Shown: positions 37,769 to 47,306 of the stretch, piece after piece
Layout: the number at the start of each line of letters is the position of its first letter
How positions within the stretch are numbered: position 1 is the first letter of the stretch
Source: Akkermansia sp.
GTDB taxonomy: Bacteria > Verrucomicrobiota > Verrucomicrobiia > Verrucomicrobiales > Akkermansiaceae
Length of the DNA stretch: 64,000 nucleotides
Direction: 5' to 3'
NCBI GenBank assembly: GCA_017398355.1
Contig: JAFQGD010000031.1
Location: forward strand, 34,912-98,911
Notes under the pieces: generated by a model
The model's input: the letters and a program-made list of their open reading frames with translations, nothing else
What the model was told of the DNA's origin: nothing
The model's database searches: none
Translations under genes and position numbers: made by a program

Positions 37769-37797
37769 CTTATACCAGATTAGCCCTGGGATAGCAA
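37769..37797 (-). promoter_or_regulatory. Promoter of the cassette B operon, predicted leaderless
   Basis: Minus-strand TTGCTA (37797-37792), 17-base spacer, TATAAG (37774-37769), then 7 bases to the GTG at 37761. Confidence 0.68.
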
Positions 37798-37839
37798 GCA
37801 TAGAATCACGTTTAATACACATTGTAACAATTCATTAAA

Positions 37840-37882
37840 AGAAAAATAATGAGTGCGCATAGTCGAACAACCATGCGCACTC
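37840..37882 (-). terminator. Rho-independent terminator after the SNF2 gene
   Basis: GAGTGCGCAT (37851-37860) and ATGCGCACTC (37873-37882) form a 10-bp stem, followed on the minus strand by a U-rich tract. Confidence 0.85.
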
Positions 37883-37903
37883 CTAACTTGATGAATAAGA
37901 GTA

Positions 37904-40900
37904 TCAAACATCCAGCACGTTATCCTCGCCATCCATATCATCCCCGCCATGGGCAAGAATGAATTGAAGGTCATTGAGGTCGAGACTGGAGGCAAATCCT
38001 TCATCACCCAAAACGTTGGTGACAAGCTGATTCTTCTGGTGTTGTAACACGCGGATTTTTTCTTCTACGGAATCACGAGTAAGCAAGCGATAGGCAATCA
38101 CCTTGTTCTTCTGACCAATTCGGTGCGTACGGTCGATAGCCTGACTTTCCACGGCAGGGTTCCACCATGGATCATACAGGATGACGTATGAAGCCGAGGT
38201 GAGGTTCAAACCAGCGCCACCGGCCTTGAGTGAAAGGAGGAAGACACTCGGTTCTTTCGTTGTCTGGAAGCGTTCAATTTCCGCTTTTCGGTCTTTTGTC
38301 TGACCGGTGAGGTAATTAAACGGACGGCTTTCTGCTTCCAAACGAGCCTTGATAATTTCCAACATGGAAACGAACTGGGAGAACACCAGCACTTTGTGTC
38401 CTTCTTCGCGCAGTTGGTCTAGCAGATAGAAGAGCGCATTGAGCTTGGCACTGTCTTCCTTGGCGTATTTTGCATCCACCAGACCGGGGTGGCAGCATAT
38501 CTGGCGCAAGCGCATGAGCCCCTGCAAAATAGCGAAGGAATTTTTCTTAACAGACTCGTCAGAATCGACACCTAACAAAGCCTTTTGGATACGGCGCAAC
38601 TCGGCTTTGTAAAGCTGGCGCTGAATGCCTTCCATCTTGGCATACACCTCCTCTTCTGTACGCGGGGGCAAGTCCTTAGCCACCTGTTGTTTGGTGCGGC
38701 GCAGCAAGAAAGGCTTGAGGCGGGCAGCCAAGCGGTTTTGGCTTTGCGAATCCTTGCGCTTATCAAACCGCTTCTTGAAGTAAGCACGGCTTCCAAGCAC
38801 ACCGGGCATAGCAAAGGCCATAAGCGACCACATATCCAACAAACGGTTTTCAATAGGCGTACCGGAGAGCACCAAACGGTTGTGAGCCGTGATATCGCGG
38901 GCAGCCTTAGCCGCTTTGGAGTCCGGGTTCTTGATTTGCTGACCTTCGTCCAGAATAACGGTGAGCCACTTAATGGCATTGATTTGCTCCCCGCAAACAC
39001 GCAGCTGGGCGTAGTTGATAACTACCATGTCGTAATTCGCCAAGATGTCATCCACCACAGCCTGCTCCTTGTTGCGAATGACCAATACTCGCACGCCGGG
39101 GGCGAACTTTTCTGTTTCGCTGGCCCACACATCCAACACCGATTTGGGGCATACAATCAGTACCGGAGGCACAACAACTTTCTTGCGACCTTGTTTATTG
39201 CGACGCATGAACTCCTCGCGCAACCACAATACGTAAGTAATTGACTGAATAGTCTTACCCAAGCCCATATCGTCAGCCAAGATACCACCAAAACCATTAA
39301 CTGCCAGATATGCCAAGAAATGGAAGCCTTCTATCTGGTACGGACGCAGAGTCGCCTGCAATGTGGTGGGCACGTCCGGCTTGACGTCAATCTTAATTTC
39401 CGCCGTGCGTTCCTTAATCTTCTGCCATGCCTTCGGGTCAAAGACCTCCGCAGCACGTGGATCTGCAAGTTGCAAAGCATGCATGCGGTGGGTTTCTCCG
39501 GAAAGGTCGAAGGGATCCAAGCCAAGTTTTGTGACAGCATCGCGCTGAGCGTCATCCAGCTTGATTTCCAAGCGCATCCATCTACCATCATCCATACGGA
39601 CATAACCGCCACGAGCCGACACAAGCGAGCGAATCTGTTCCTTTGTAAGAGTAACACCCTCTACATCAATCACAACGCGAAGGTCAAACCAGTCAATTTC
39701 CTGATTGACGACCTCGAAACGAATAGCCGCCGCAACGGGGTCATCCAGCAGAGACTTGAGGTTATCATCCATCTCAATCTTAATACTCTCGGGGATGGAC
39801 TTTGCCCACTCTGCAAACTTCTCCGGGAATTGCTTGGTGATGCGACTCTTAAATGCAGCAAGAGGCACATCATAGGTAAAGTTCATTTCCTCCAGCAATC
39901 CGGGTATGGGATAGAGGTAATCACGGATGAAGCGTAGCAGCGTGCGGTCTTTGACCTGCACTTGCTCCACCACTTCCCAATCATCCTTGCCCAAGCGTTC
40001 CTTGCGGCGGCCGGGGTCATCCTGAGCAGATACTTCCAGCAGAACATGCTCTGTATCAGCACTAGTGAGGCCACGCACAATCTTCATGGAGAATGTGGGC
40101 TTCATCTCGATGTCCACAACGCGTTTTTCCATGCTCGGTGGCAGGGTTGCTCCAATCTTGCGGAGGAATTCCACGCCATCCAAGCTATCAATAACGCTCT
40201 TGGGAATCGAGTAGCGGGGCTCTACTTCTGTACTCTCCAACCAACGGGGAGGGCCAGGGAAAACGGTTTCGTCTGACTGGTACAACTCCACGAGCCCGGG
40301 CAGCTGGCGCACGGAGTGTGTCACGTGTACGCCGGCAGCCGTCACAAGTTGCAATCCGTAACAATCCGGAACGATGGGGTCATCAATACAAATCCACTTG
40401 AGAGGTTCGCGTACAACCTTGAAGTAACAGTCATCCAAGTTGACTAGGTAGCCCTTGAGGGCCGGTTGGTGGAAGAGACGATTCATTACACAGCACGCCT
40501 CCTCCTGATCGAGGTCAAGAACGACGGCATCCTCCCGCTCAGCATAGCCTTGTAATACATTGAGCAGAATGTCGGATTGAGGATCCATCTTGAGAGCCCC
40601 TTTCAGGAACTCAGTCATGATGTCATCCAGTTGCGAACGTTCGCGGATAGAGGTCCACTCTTCATCCTCTTTGTAGCGGAAATCAAAGTGCGCTTCATTG
40701 ATAGTGGAAACCATGCGCATATGCATGGTGCGGCGGGGCGGCTGAGGCGGGCGTTCATTCACGCTCTGGATGCGATCGTACCATGTGCCAATCTCCTTCT
40801 CGCGTTCCCATTCGCTGATTTTCTGCTGCACTTTTTCCAAATCCGTCACCACACTCATGAAGTCCGGGAAAAGGATGCGTTTTTTCGTGAAAGCGTAGGC

Positions 40901-41449
40901 AATATAATTCCAGAACTCTAAGATATTGCGTGGGGGAGAGGGCCACAAATCAAGAGCATCATACCCCGTAATTTCCCAGCGGGGATTCAAACGGACCAAA
41001 TCGTGATCATGAATCTCTTGTTCGATGGCAAAGCGACGGTAGCGCTTTTCCAGCTTGGTCACAAAGTCAGCTTCGCGAGCGTCCAAATCACGTCCCAGCT
41101 TATCTTCCAATACATCAGAAAGAGGGATTTCATTAAGCTCATTGGGGCTTTCCGGCATATTAGCACCACGGTACATACGCTCTACCATGGTGGCAATCAG
41201 GCAAGCTCCGGCTATATCCTCATCTTCCGCCGTAGCCGAACCATACCAACGATTTCCCTGCAAGCGCAGGCTGGTACGGAACACGCCGCTGCGCGTTTCC
41301 ACACGCCCCTGAATGAAGAGATGATTACCAAAAATTTGGGTCACAGCACCTTCTTTCTGGAGTCTTTCGCCTTCATTGCGCACTTCTTCTGAATAAGCAT
41401 TCAAAAAGTTCAACGTTGCGCGGTCAGGATTGAGAGCAGAACTTAACAT
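37904..41449 (-). CDS. SNF2-family DEAD-like helicase/ATPase
   Basis: 1181 residues from the ATG at 41449. The N-terminal ~600 residues are a poorly conserved region without clear motifs. The SNF2 motor follows: motif I ILADDMGLGKTIQSITYVLW, motif II DEGQQIKNP, LSGTPIENRLLDMWS, then the helicase C lobe with HKVLVFSQFVSMLEIIKARL, LKAGGAGLNLTSA and DRTHRIGQKNKVIAYRLL. Bacterial SNF2 proteins such as RapA remodel protein-DNA or transcription complexes; no nuclease domain is seen. It is a single gene ending in a strong terminator. It is not part of a visible defence island. Confidence 0.9.
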   Translation of the reverse strand: MLSSALNPDRATLNFLNAYSEEVRNEGERLQKEGAVTQIFGNHLFIQGRVETRSGVFRTSLRLQGNRWYGSATAEDEDIAGACLIATMVERMYRGANMPESPNELNEIPLSDVLEDKLGRDLDAREADFVTKLEKRYRRFAIEQEIHDHDLVRLNPRWEITGYDALDLWPSPPRNILEFWNYIAYAFTKKRILFPDFMSVVTDLEKVQQKISEWEREKEIGTWYDRIQSVNERPPQPPRRTMHMRMVSTINEAHFDFRYKEDEEWTSIRERSQLDDIMTEFLKGALKMDPQSDILLNVLQGYAEREDAVVLDLDQEEACCVMNRLFHQPALKGYLVNLDDCYFKVVREPLKWICIDDPIVPDCYGLQLVTAAGVHVTHSVRQLPGLVELYQSDETVFPGPPRWLESTEVEPRYSIPKSVIDSLDGVEFLRKIGATLPPSMEKRVVDIEMKPTFSMKIVRGLTSADTEHVLLEVSAQDDPGRRKERLGKDDWEVVEQVQVKDRTLLRFIRDYLYPIPGLLEEMNFTYDVPLAAFKSRITKQFPEKFAEWAKSIPESIKIEMDDNLKSLLDDPVAAAIRFEVVNQEIDWFDLRVVIDVEGVTLTKEQIRSLVSARGGYVRMDDGRWMRLEIKLDDAQRDAVTKLGLDPFDLSGETHRMHALQLADPRAAEVFDPKAWQKIKERTAEIKIDVKPDVPTTLQATLRPYQIEGFHFLAYLAVNGFGGILADDMGLGKTIQSITYVLWLREEFMRRNKQGRKKVVVPPVLIVCPKSVLDVWASETEKFAPGVRVLVIRNKEQAVVDDILANYDMVVINYAQLRVCGEQINAIKWLTVILDEGQQIKNPDSKAAKAARDITAHNRLVLSGTPIENRLLDMWSLMAFAMPGVLGSRAYFKKRFDKRKDSQSQNRLAARLKPFLLRRTKQQVAKDLPPRTEEEVYAKMEGIQRQLYKAELRRIQKALLGVDSDESVKKNSFAILQGLMRLRQICCHPGLVDAKYAKEDSAKLNALFYLLDQLREEGHKVLVFSQFVSMLEIIKARLEAESRPFNYLTGQTKDRKAEIERFQTTKEPSVFLLSLKAGGAGLNLTSASYVILYDPWWNPAVESQAIDRTHRIGQKNKVIAYRLLTRDSVEEKIRVLQHQKNQLVTNVLGDEGFASSLDLNDLQFILAHGGDDMDGEDNVLDV

Positions 41450-41687
41450 GAGATGGAGGATAAATTGAGCTGAATGCAGCACACAGCGTCAGGGTACACC
41501 TGTACCAAAGCGTGCAACTGCATGATTGTATGCTAACACAAGATTGTCTCTTTTTCAAGTTCTCTCGTGATTTTTTTTACTTTTTTTAGCTTTTGTTGTT
41601 CAAAAATCGGATTTTTTATCTCTTCCTAGCTGATGACATCCAGCTATCTTGCACCACGGAGAAGGAAAAGCTAGTATAAGAGGCGAC
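41450..41687. other. Divergent promoter region of the SNF2 and L,D-transpeptidase genes
   Basis: Mostly A+T-rich, no gene seen. It holds the promoter at 41649-41677 for the plus-strand gene. No clear minus-strand promoter is recognised. Confidence 0.5.
41649..41677 (+). promoter_or_regulatory. Promoter of the L,D-transpeptidase-like gene, short leader
   Basis: TTGCAC (41649-41654), 17-base spacer, TAGTAT (41672-41677), 10 bases before the ATG at 41688. GAGG also precedes the ATG. Confidence 0.5.
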
Positions 41688-42440
41688 ATGAGAAGCCTCC
41701 CGACACTCCTTTTACTTTTCTGCCTCGTGCAAATGATTTTTTCGGCCGGAGCTATGGTTCCGACTCACTGTACGCAGGCAATCGTAGGCATCACTGAGGG
41801 CTGGAATTCATCCCACGTTACCCTTTCGCTACTGGAAAAACAAGCCGACGGGCGATGGGCGCGTGTGATGGGTCCCATCCCGGGGAGACTTGGGCGCAAT
41901 GGTTGCGTATGGGGACTGGGGGTGCACTCAAATCCCCGCAAGGCAACCATCAAGAAGGAGGGAGATGGGCGCTCACCTGCCGGTATCTTTGCCCTCGGTG
42001 GGCTGTGGGTCACCAATAAACATGCAGTACAGCATCACAAAAACATACCGCTTGTCAAAGTAGGGCCAAAAGATCTGTGGGTGAGCGATATCAACACCCC
42101 GCATCTATACAACCGCTACGTGCGCTTGAAACACCCTGCCCGCACCGAATGGGAGCTCCGGGAACAAATGCGGCAAACGGACTATGCCCATAGCATCAAG
42201 CTCCTCATTTGCCACAACACTTGGGAAACAGCTGGGCGACCCATTCCCGGCGCAGGCTCATCTATCTTCTTCCACATCTGGCGGCGCGGTGGAGCCGCAC
42301 CCACCGCCGGCTGCACCAGTATGGATGAAAGCAACCTGCGAGCGATGATTGCCCGGCTCAATCCCCACCGTCATCCCGTTTATATTCTCCTTCCGCGGCA
42401 AGAATATGCAAAGTGGCGTAAAAGTTGGCATTTGCCATGA
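41688..42440 (+). CDS. L,D-transpeptidase-like (YkuD) secreted protein
   Basis: 250 residues with a signal peptide (MRSLPTLLLLFCLVQMIFSA). YkuD enzymes form 3-3 cross-links or anchor proteins to peptidoglycan through a catalytic Cys. The motif FFHIWRRGGAAPTAGCTSMD near 193-211 carries the His and the cysteine near 208. SPAGIFALGGL and DLWVSDINTPHLYN also fit this subfamily. An upstream frame extension to 41649 overlaps the promoter and is rejected. With the class A PBP of doubtful transpeptidase activity in the same window, such an enzyme could matter for cross-linking; that link is inference. Confidence 0.82.
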   Translation: MRSLPTLLLLFCLVQMIFSAGAMVPTHCTQAIVGITEGWNSSHVTLSLLEKQADGRWARVMGPIPGRLGRNGCVWGLGVHSNPRKATIKKEGDGRSPAGIFALGGLWVTNKHAVQHHKNIPLVKVGPKDLWVSDINTPHLYNRYVRLKHPARTEWELREQMRQTDYAHSIKLLICHNTWETAGRPIPGAGSSIFFHIWRRGGAAPTAGCTSMDESNLRAMIARLNPHRHPVYILLPRQEYAKWRKSWHLP

Positions 42441-42452
42441 TATGCTTTACTC

Positions 42453-42481
42453 TTGACTTATTGAGAATGTTAGCGTAAAAG
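42453..42481 (+). promoter_or_regulatory. Promoter of the small secreted protein/FKBP unit, predicted leaderless
   Basis: TTGACT (42453-42458), 17-base spacer, TAAAAG (42476-42481), 7 bases before the ATG at 42489. The -10 is a weak match. Confidence 0.5.
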
Positions 42482-42488
42482 ATTCCTC

Positions 42489-42962
42489 ATGCAGATGATT
42501 CGGCACATCTTGGCAACAATGGCGCTAGTAGCCATGTTATCCAATGCTTGGAGCAACATCGTGTACTGGGAGGCCAAGCTACAAGATAAATCTAAAGGGG
42601 ATGTCATCATCCGCCTTGCCGATATCTCAGCTATTGCCCTGCACACATACAAACTCGATGGTTCTTTGGAATTGACAGAGTGTACCATTGATACCAAGGG
42701 CAGCCATAGTTTCCGATTCTATGCCATGGCCGATAAGGAAAGCAGCATCCAAGGCAGAGCCTCGCGCACGGCTTTGGGAGAAGCAAAAAAACTGAGTGGT
42801 GATAAAACTAACTTTCCCGCCCGTAAATTTCCTGACGGGGCATACAGCCACAATGTAGAATACCAACTGAGCTCTGTAGACAAAGTGGTTAAAGTCTTCA
42901 ACTCCATCAAAAAAGTGTGGCACTGTCCACAATCCACAGAAATCATCGACAACATCGATTAA
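42489..42962 (+). CDS. Small secreted protein, unknown function
   Basis: 157 residues with a signal peptide (MQMIRHILATMALVAMLSNA). The mature part is a likely beta-rich domain (SNIVYWEAKLQDKSKGDVII, LDGSLELTECTIDTKGSHSF) with two Cys. No family recognised. The FKBP gene begins 18 bases after its stop, so the two are likely one unit; the protein may be a client or partner of the isomerase, but nothing in the sequence shows this. Confidence 0.68.
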   Translation: MQMIRHILATMALVAMLSNAWSNIVYWEAKLQDKSKGDVIIRLADISAIALHTYKLDGSLELTECTIDTKGSHSFRFYAMADKESSIQGRASRTALGEAKKLSGDKTNFPARKFPDGAYSHNVEYQLSSVDKVVKVFNSIKKVWHCPQSTEIIDNID

Positions 42963-42980
42963 CTCTTTCTTTTCACAATC

Positions 42981-43814
42981 ATGAAAAACACAAAACACAT
43001 CCTGACAGGCTTGGCTATTGCAGCCTTAGCACCTCTTACATTCGCACAGACTCCCCAAGCTGCACCCGCAGCTACGGCAGCGGTGCCGGCACCCGCACCG
43101 GAGGAAGTGAAAGCCGTTTTCTCCTACCTCATGGGGTATCGCTTCGGACAGGATTTGGCCATGCAAGCCTCTACTCTCAAGATGGATGATATTGATACGT
43201 CCATCCTCGTAAAGGCGATTCAAGACGGTATGCTCAACAAGGTAGACCCTGAAATGGAAAGCAAGGACGTGAATGCTTGCATGAATGCCTTTTTAGCGGA
43301 ACTTCAGGCTCGTGCCACCGCAATTGGAGCAGAAAACCTGGCCAAGGGCAATGCATACCTTGCAGAAAACGCTAAGAAGCCCGGTGTTGTCACCACCGCA
43401 TCCGGCTTGCAGTACAAGGTAATCACCGAAGGCAAGGGGAAAAAGTATGATGAAGCAACAGACGGTAAGAGCGCAGTATGCAGCGTTGTTTACGAAGGGC
43501 GTTTGCTTGACGGCACCATCTTTGACAAGACAGAAACTCCCATCGAGATGCCCATCGATCGTGTTGTTCCCGGTTTTTCCGAGGCACTCAAACTCATGCC
43601 CGTTGGCTCTGAATGGGAAGTAGTCATCCCCTCTAACTTGGCCTATGGCGAGCAAGGCCCCGGCATCATCGGCAACAACTCCACGCTCATCTTCAAGCTT
43701 AAACTTACTGACATTAAGCCCGCTCGTGGCACGCAAGGCAACCCCATCGAACTGACGCCTGAAATGCTTCAGCAGCTCCAGGAACAGGGCTTGCAGCAAG
43801 TGCAACCCCAATAA
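42981..43814 (+). CDS. FKBP-type peptidyl-prolyl isomerase, FkpA/Mip-like, secreted
   Basis: 277 residues: signal peptide (MKNTKHILTGLAIAALAPLT), an Ala/Pro linker, an N-terminal helical dimerisation domain (SYLMGYRFGQDLAMQASTLK, about 45-135) and an FKBP domain (about 140-255) with VYEGRLLDGTIFDKTETPIE, VVPGFSEALKLMPVGSEWEV and PSNLAYGEQGPGIIGNNSTL. It speeds proline isomerisation during folding of exported proteins. The C-terminus is a Gln-rich tail. It ends in a strong hairpin. Confidence 0.92.
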   Translation: MKNTKHILTGLAIAALAPLTFAQTPQAAPAATAAVPAPAPEEVKAVFSYLMGYRFGQDLAMQASTLKMDDIDTSILVKAIQDGMLNKVDPEMESKDVNACMNAFLAELQARATAIGAENLAKGNAYLAENAKKPGVVTTASGLQYKVITEGKGKKYDEATDGKSAVCSVVYEGRLLDGTIFDKTETPIEMPIDRVVPGFSEALKLMPVGSEWEVVIPSNLAYGEQGPGIIGNNSTLIFKLKLTDIKPARGTQGNPIELTPEMLQQLQEQGLQQVQPQ

Positions 43815-43845
43815 AGTATACCCCATATACTCCGATTATTCTTTC

Positions 43846-43880
43846 AGCGGGACAGAGGAGACTCTGTCCCGCTCATCTTT
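43846..43880 (+). terminator. Hairpin terminator after the FKBP gene
   Basis: Perfect 12-bp arms AGCGGGACAGAG (43846-43857) and CTCTGTCCCGCT (43862-43873) around GAGA, followed by CATCTTTG. The U tract is weak. Confidence 0.75.
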
Positions 43881-43943
43881 GTAACGTGTTATTTTTCAAA
43901 TTGGCCTTCTTTTAGCTTGAATTATTCATAATCTGTCACTAGA

Positions 43944-45359
43944 ATGGCAGTAATGAAAATTCATTTTTGTGGCGCAGCCGAGACAACGACCGGTTCCCAG
44001 CACCTGCTGGAAATAAACGGCATCCGCATCCTGCTGGATTGTGGCATGTACCAAGGGCATCGTGAAGACCAGCTCCGAATCAACCGTGACTTCCCCTATT
44101 TTGACCCGGCCAGCATTGATTATGTGATTCTTTCCCACGCCCATATTGACCACTCAGGCAACCTGCCGAACCTCGTCAAAAAGGGATTTAAGGGGTTTAT
44201 TTACACCACGTATGCCACGCGCGATTTGTGCCAAATAATGCTGGCAGATGCAGCCCGCATACAGGCGAGCGACTGCAAGTTCCTCAACAAAATGCACAAG
44301 CGCAAGGGTGGCGAGGGCGAAGTTGCAGAAATTATCTACACAGAACAAGATGCCGAGGCCTGTCTGCGCAGGTTCATCAACATCGGCTATGAGATGCCCT
44401 TCCCCATTGCTCCCGGTATCACCCTTACATTCTATGATGCAGGGCATATTTTGGGTGCCTCTCAAATTGTACTGGATATTGATGATCAGGATGACGGAAA
44501 GCACAAGAGGTTGCTGTTCTCCGGAGACGTAGGGCGCGGCGACAATGAATTACTGCGAGACCCGGTAGCCGTACCGAATGTCGATATCATGCTCATGGAA
44601 TGCACATACGGGGGGCGCATTCACGAATCCCCCAGCAGAGATGATAAGACCTTCTGCGACACCATACGCGCAGCCATGAAACGCGGTGGTAATGTTTATA
44701 TACCGGCCTTCGCGGTAGAGCGCACACAACAACTACTTTATCTACTCAACAAGGCATACAAAGACGGCACCCTGCCCAACTACCCTGTGTATGTCGATAG
44801 TCCTATGGCTGTGAGCGCAACAGAGATTTTCCGACTGCACCCGGAATGTTTTAACAAGGAAGTGTATGAGTTTCTCTTTGCGCAGCGCTCTCCATTTGAG
44901 TTTGAGCAGTTGCACATGGTTCGCACAGTCACAGAATCCCAGCGCCTCAACAATTTAAGAGAAAAAGCCATCATCATTTCAGCATCAGGCATGTGTGAAG
45001 CAGGGCGCATTTTGCACCATCTCAAAAATGGCATCAGCCGAGACAACAACACCGTTCTTTTCGTGGGATACTGCGCGGCTAACACATTGGGGCGCCGCAT
45101 TATGGACGGCTCCCTAGAGGTACGTATTCTGGGAGATGTATACCCGGTACGGGCGCGTGTACACTCCTTGGATTCCTTCTCCGGCCATGCTGATCACGAT
45201 GAACTCATCACCTATTTCAATCGAACAGGTGGCCCGCGTTCCAAAGTATTCTTGGTACACGGAGAACGCAACTGCTCTGCAGCCATGAAAGAAGCACTTA
45301 CCAGCTTCCACGATGGAGAGGTACACATAGCCAGGCTTAACACCATCGTAAGCTGCTGA
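43944..45359 (+). CDS. Beta-CASP metallo-beta-lactamase-fold RNase-like protein
   Basis: 471 residues of the CPSF73/YSH1-like bacterial group. The metal site HAHIDHSG (about 67-74), LLFSGDVGRGDNEL and VHSLDSFSGHADHDELITYF are the expected metal ligands, and YIPAFAVERTQQLLY and IISASGMCEAGRILHHL belong to the beta-CASP insert. A C-terminal RMMBL region follows (VFLVHGERNCSAAMKEAL). Members cleave RNA, with two zinc ions, in maturation or decay. No RNase J-like C-terminal extension is seen. It stands alone between a terminator and the ankyrin operon. Confidence 0.9.
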   Translation: MAVMKIHFCGAAETTTGSQHLLEINGIRILLDCGMYQGHREDQLRINRDFPYFDPASIDYVILSHAHIDHSGNLPNLVKKGFKGFIYTTYATRDLCQIMLADAARIQASDCKFLNKMHKRKGGEGEVAEIIYTEQDAEACLRRFINIGYEMPFPIAPGITLTFYDAGHILGASQIVLDIDDQDDGKHKRLLFSGDVGRGDNELLRDPVAVPNVDIMLMECTYGGRIHESPSRDDKTFCDTIRAAMKRGGNVYIPAFAVERTQQLLYLLNKAYKDGTLPNYPVYVDSPMAVSATEIFRLHPECFNKEVYEFLFAQRSPFEFEQLHMVRTVTESQRLNNLREKAIIISASGMCEAGRILHHLKNGISRDNNTVLFVGYCAANTLGRRIMDGSLEVRILGDVYPVRARVHSLDSFSGHADHDELITYFNRTGGPRSKVFLVHGERNCSAAMKEALTSFHDGEVHIARLNTIVSC

Positions 45360-45378
45360 AGCAGGACGCAAAAGCGAC

Positions 45379-45407
45379 TTGGAAACAAAGGTGAGAAACG
45401 ATATATT
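45379..45407 (+). promoter_or_regulatory. Promoter of the ankyrin operon, predicted leaderless
   Basis: TTGGAA (45379-45384), 17-base spacer, TATATT (45402-45407), 7 bases before the ATG at 45415. It excludes the longer frame start at 45379. Confidence 0.65.
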
Positions 45408-45414
45408 AAGAAGC

Positions 45415-47280
45415 ATGAAACGACCATGCTTTCTACTGGGTGTTGTGGCAGCAGTGCTGTTGGGGGCCTGCGATGGCGGAAGCAAAGGCAGCGCCACGCC
45501 ACAGGCTGCTGCCGAATTTGCTGAAATTGAGCAAATGCAGCTTGACCCGCATGACCCCATGGACAGAGAATGGCGAGATGTGATAAACCACTTTGCCAAG
45601 CACATGGATACCGCCTATGCTTCCAAAGAATCTCAATTCACCATACTCCATATAGCAGCTATATTCAACAAGGCCGAATTGGTACGATGCTTACTGCTGG
45701 ATGGAGCAGATGCCAACGCCACCACTTACTATCTTTCACCGGAAACGGGAGAATGCAGTGGCGAAGACAGTGCGTTGGAATTAGCGCTGGCAGACATTTC
45801 GGGGAACCCGCGAGGCGCAGACGGTATTATCGCTACCATTGACGCCTTACTACAGGGGGGCGCAAAAGCAGAAGTAAAAGGCAGCATGAAGACCAGCATG
45901 GCTGCTACTGCCATCACCTTGTGCGAACATGAATCAGCTGTGCTGCATTTAATGCAACAAAGGCCCGACATCTGCCGGAGCCAAGATACAGATGCGCACA
46001 TGATGGCCGCTTGGAAAGGGTGGGAGTCCGTCCTGAAGCAATTACTCACCGCGTATCCCCTCTCTCCGGAAGAAGCAGGCAAAGCGTTGTTTACCGCAGC
46101 AGGCGGTGCTTTTCAGATAGAAGGGAAACACAGCAGATGTATCCGTCTGTTGCTGGAACATGGGGCACCTATCAACAGCCGAGATGAAGCAGACAGAACA
46201 CCCATTTTTGCAGCAGCCACAACACTTCTTCAGACAGAAAGCAACGAGACGCCGTACGTTCTTTCCATCATCGAACAACTGTTGAATGAAGGAGCTGATG
46301 CTACCTTGTGCGCACAAGATGAAGAATACCCCGGTTGCTGCGCATACGATCTCCTGCGCATGCACCCAACAGCACTCGAGGAACTGGCACAGCGAGGGCA
46401 TAAATTAGAAGCACCGCCACTACTCTTTACCCCCGGACTCATGCTGTTATCAGATGTCTGCAAAGCCAAACAGCGTGGCCAAACAACAGATGTTACCTTG
46501 CAACATTATGATGCTATCGCCACCATCCTGAGGCCAACAGCCGACATGCAAGACTCCCCCATTTACCCGGAAGCACTAGAGAATGCCATTTCCCTGCTCT
46601 GCGAAGCAGATGCCCATAAAACAGCGAATCTGGTAGCTAATATGCCCCTTTGGCACAGCATTGCAGCAGATAAAGAGGCAAGCCATCACATAGCGCCCCT
46701 TCTTTCAGCCATTCGCAATGCGCCTAATTTGATACTTCCGGCGGAACTTTTGTGTCAAGCAGCCAGAGACTTGCAAAGAAAGAAAATGAACGATGAAGCG
46801 GCAACAATCGTTGAATGGCTGGGGAGAGATGAACACGCCCAACCCTATATAGAGCAAATGAAACAAGCCCAGCACCCAGCTCTGCAGGCAGGGGCGTGGT
46901 CGGCTATTCTTTTACAAAAGCAACTTCCTGCTCCGCGCGCAGGTGAAATCCAATACTGGATAGAAAAGCACCCCCAGGCAGACAAAACGCACCCGGCTTT
47001 GCAAAAAGCCCTGCTCCTCACTTCTCTACAAGAATTGTGGACTGGAGAAATGCCCGCCAACAAGCAAAAACAACTCATTGCTGCCATGCGTGAAATAGGC
47101 GCACCCAATGCTGCCAATCAGTATGAAAAAATTGCTCAAAATTTACATGATGCCGAAGTTTTGGACCAAATCATGGACCAACCGGATGATTGGAAATTTG
47201 AACTGGAAATAGCCACTGCTCAATTCATTTTGCAGAACGAACAAGCATTTCACAAAACCCCGCAGCAAAATACTGATTGA
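45415..47280 (+). CDS. Ankyrin-repeat lipoprotein
   Basis: 621 residues. MKRPCFLLGVVAAVLLGACD is a lipoprotein signal with lipobox LGAC, so it should be anchored at C19. Ankyrin-like repeats appear at about 60-95 (SQFTILHIAAIFNKAELVRC, LLDGADANATTY) and 230-310 (CIRLLLEHGAPINSRDEADR, IIEQLLNEGADATLCAQDEE). The C-terminal half is helical and without recognised domain. It overlaps or abuts the next gene at 47277-47307, a smaller ankyrin-like protein. Ankyrin repeats bind proteins; the partner may be the membrane protein encoded third in the operon. Confidence 0.78.
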   Translation: MKRPCFLLGVVAAVLLGACDGGSKGSATPQAAAEFAEIEQMQLDPHDPMDREWRDVINHFAKHMDTAYASKESQFTILHIAAIFNKAELVRCLLLDGADANATTYYLSPETGECSGEDSALELALADISGNPRGADGIIATIDALLQGGAKAEVKGSMKTSMAATAITLCEHESAVLHLMQQRPDICRSQDTDAHMMAAWKGWESVLKQLLTAYPLSPEEAGKALFTAAGGAFQIEGKHSRCIRLLLEHGAPINSRDEADRTPIFAAATTLLQTESNETPYVLSIIEQLLNEGADATLCAQDEEYPGCCAYDLLRMHPTALEELAQRGHKLEAPPLLFTPGLMLLSDVCKAKQRGQTTDVTLQHYDAIATILRPTADMQDSPIYPEALENAISLLCEADAHKTANLVANMPLWHSIAADKEASHHIAPLLSAIRNAPNLILPAELLCQAARDLQRKKMNDEAATIVEWLGRDEHAQPYIEQMKQAQHPALQAGAWSAILLQKQLPAPRAGEIQYWIEKHPQADKTHPALQKALLLTSLQELWTGEMPANKQKQLIAAMREIGAPNAANQYEKIAQNLHDAEVLDQIMDQPDDWKFELEIATAQFILQNEQAFHKTPQQNTD

Positions 47281-47306
47281 CAAAACGCTCATTTTCGCCT
47301 AAATTG

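Noticed and set aside
38930..38960. SNF2 Walker B reading DEGQ instead of DEAH as a defect
   Set aside because: DEGQ with QIKNP is common in bacterial SNF2 ATPases, so it is not unusual.
37904..41449. SNF2 helicase as part of a phage defence system
   Set aside because: Neighbours are envelope proteins and no nuclease, methyltransferase or other defence gene is adjacent.
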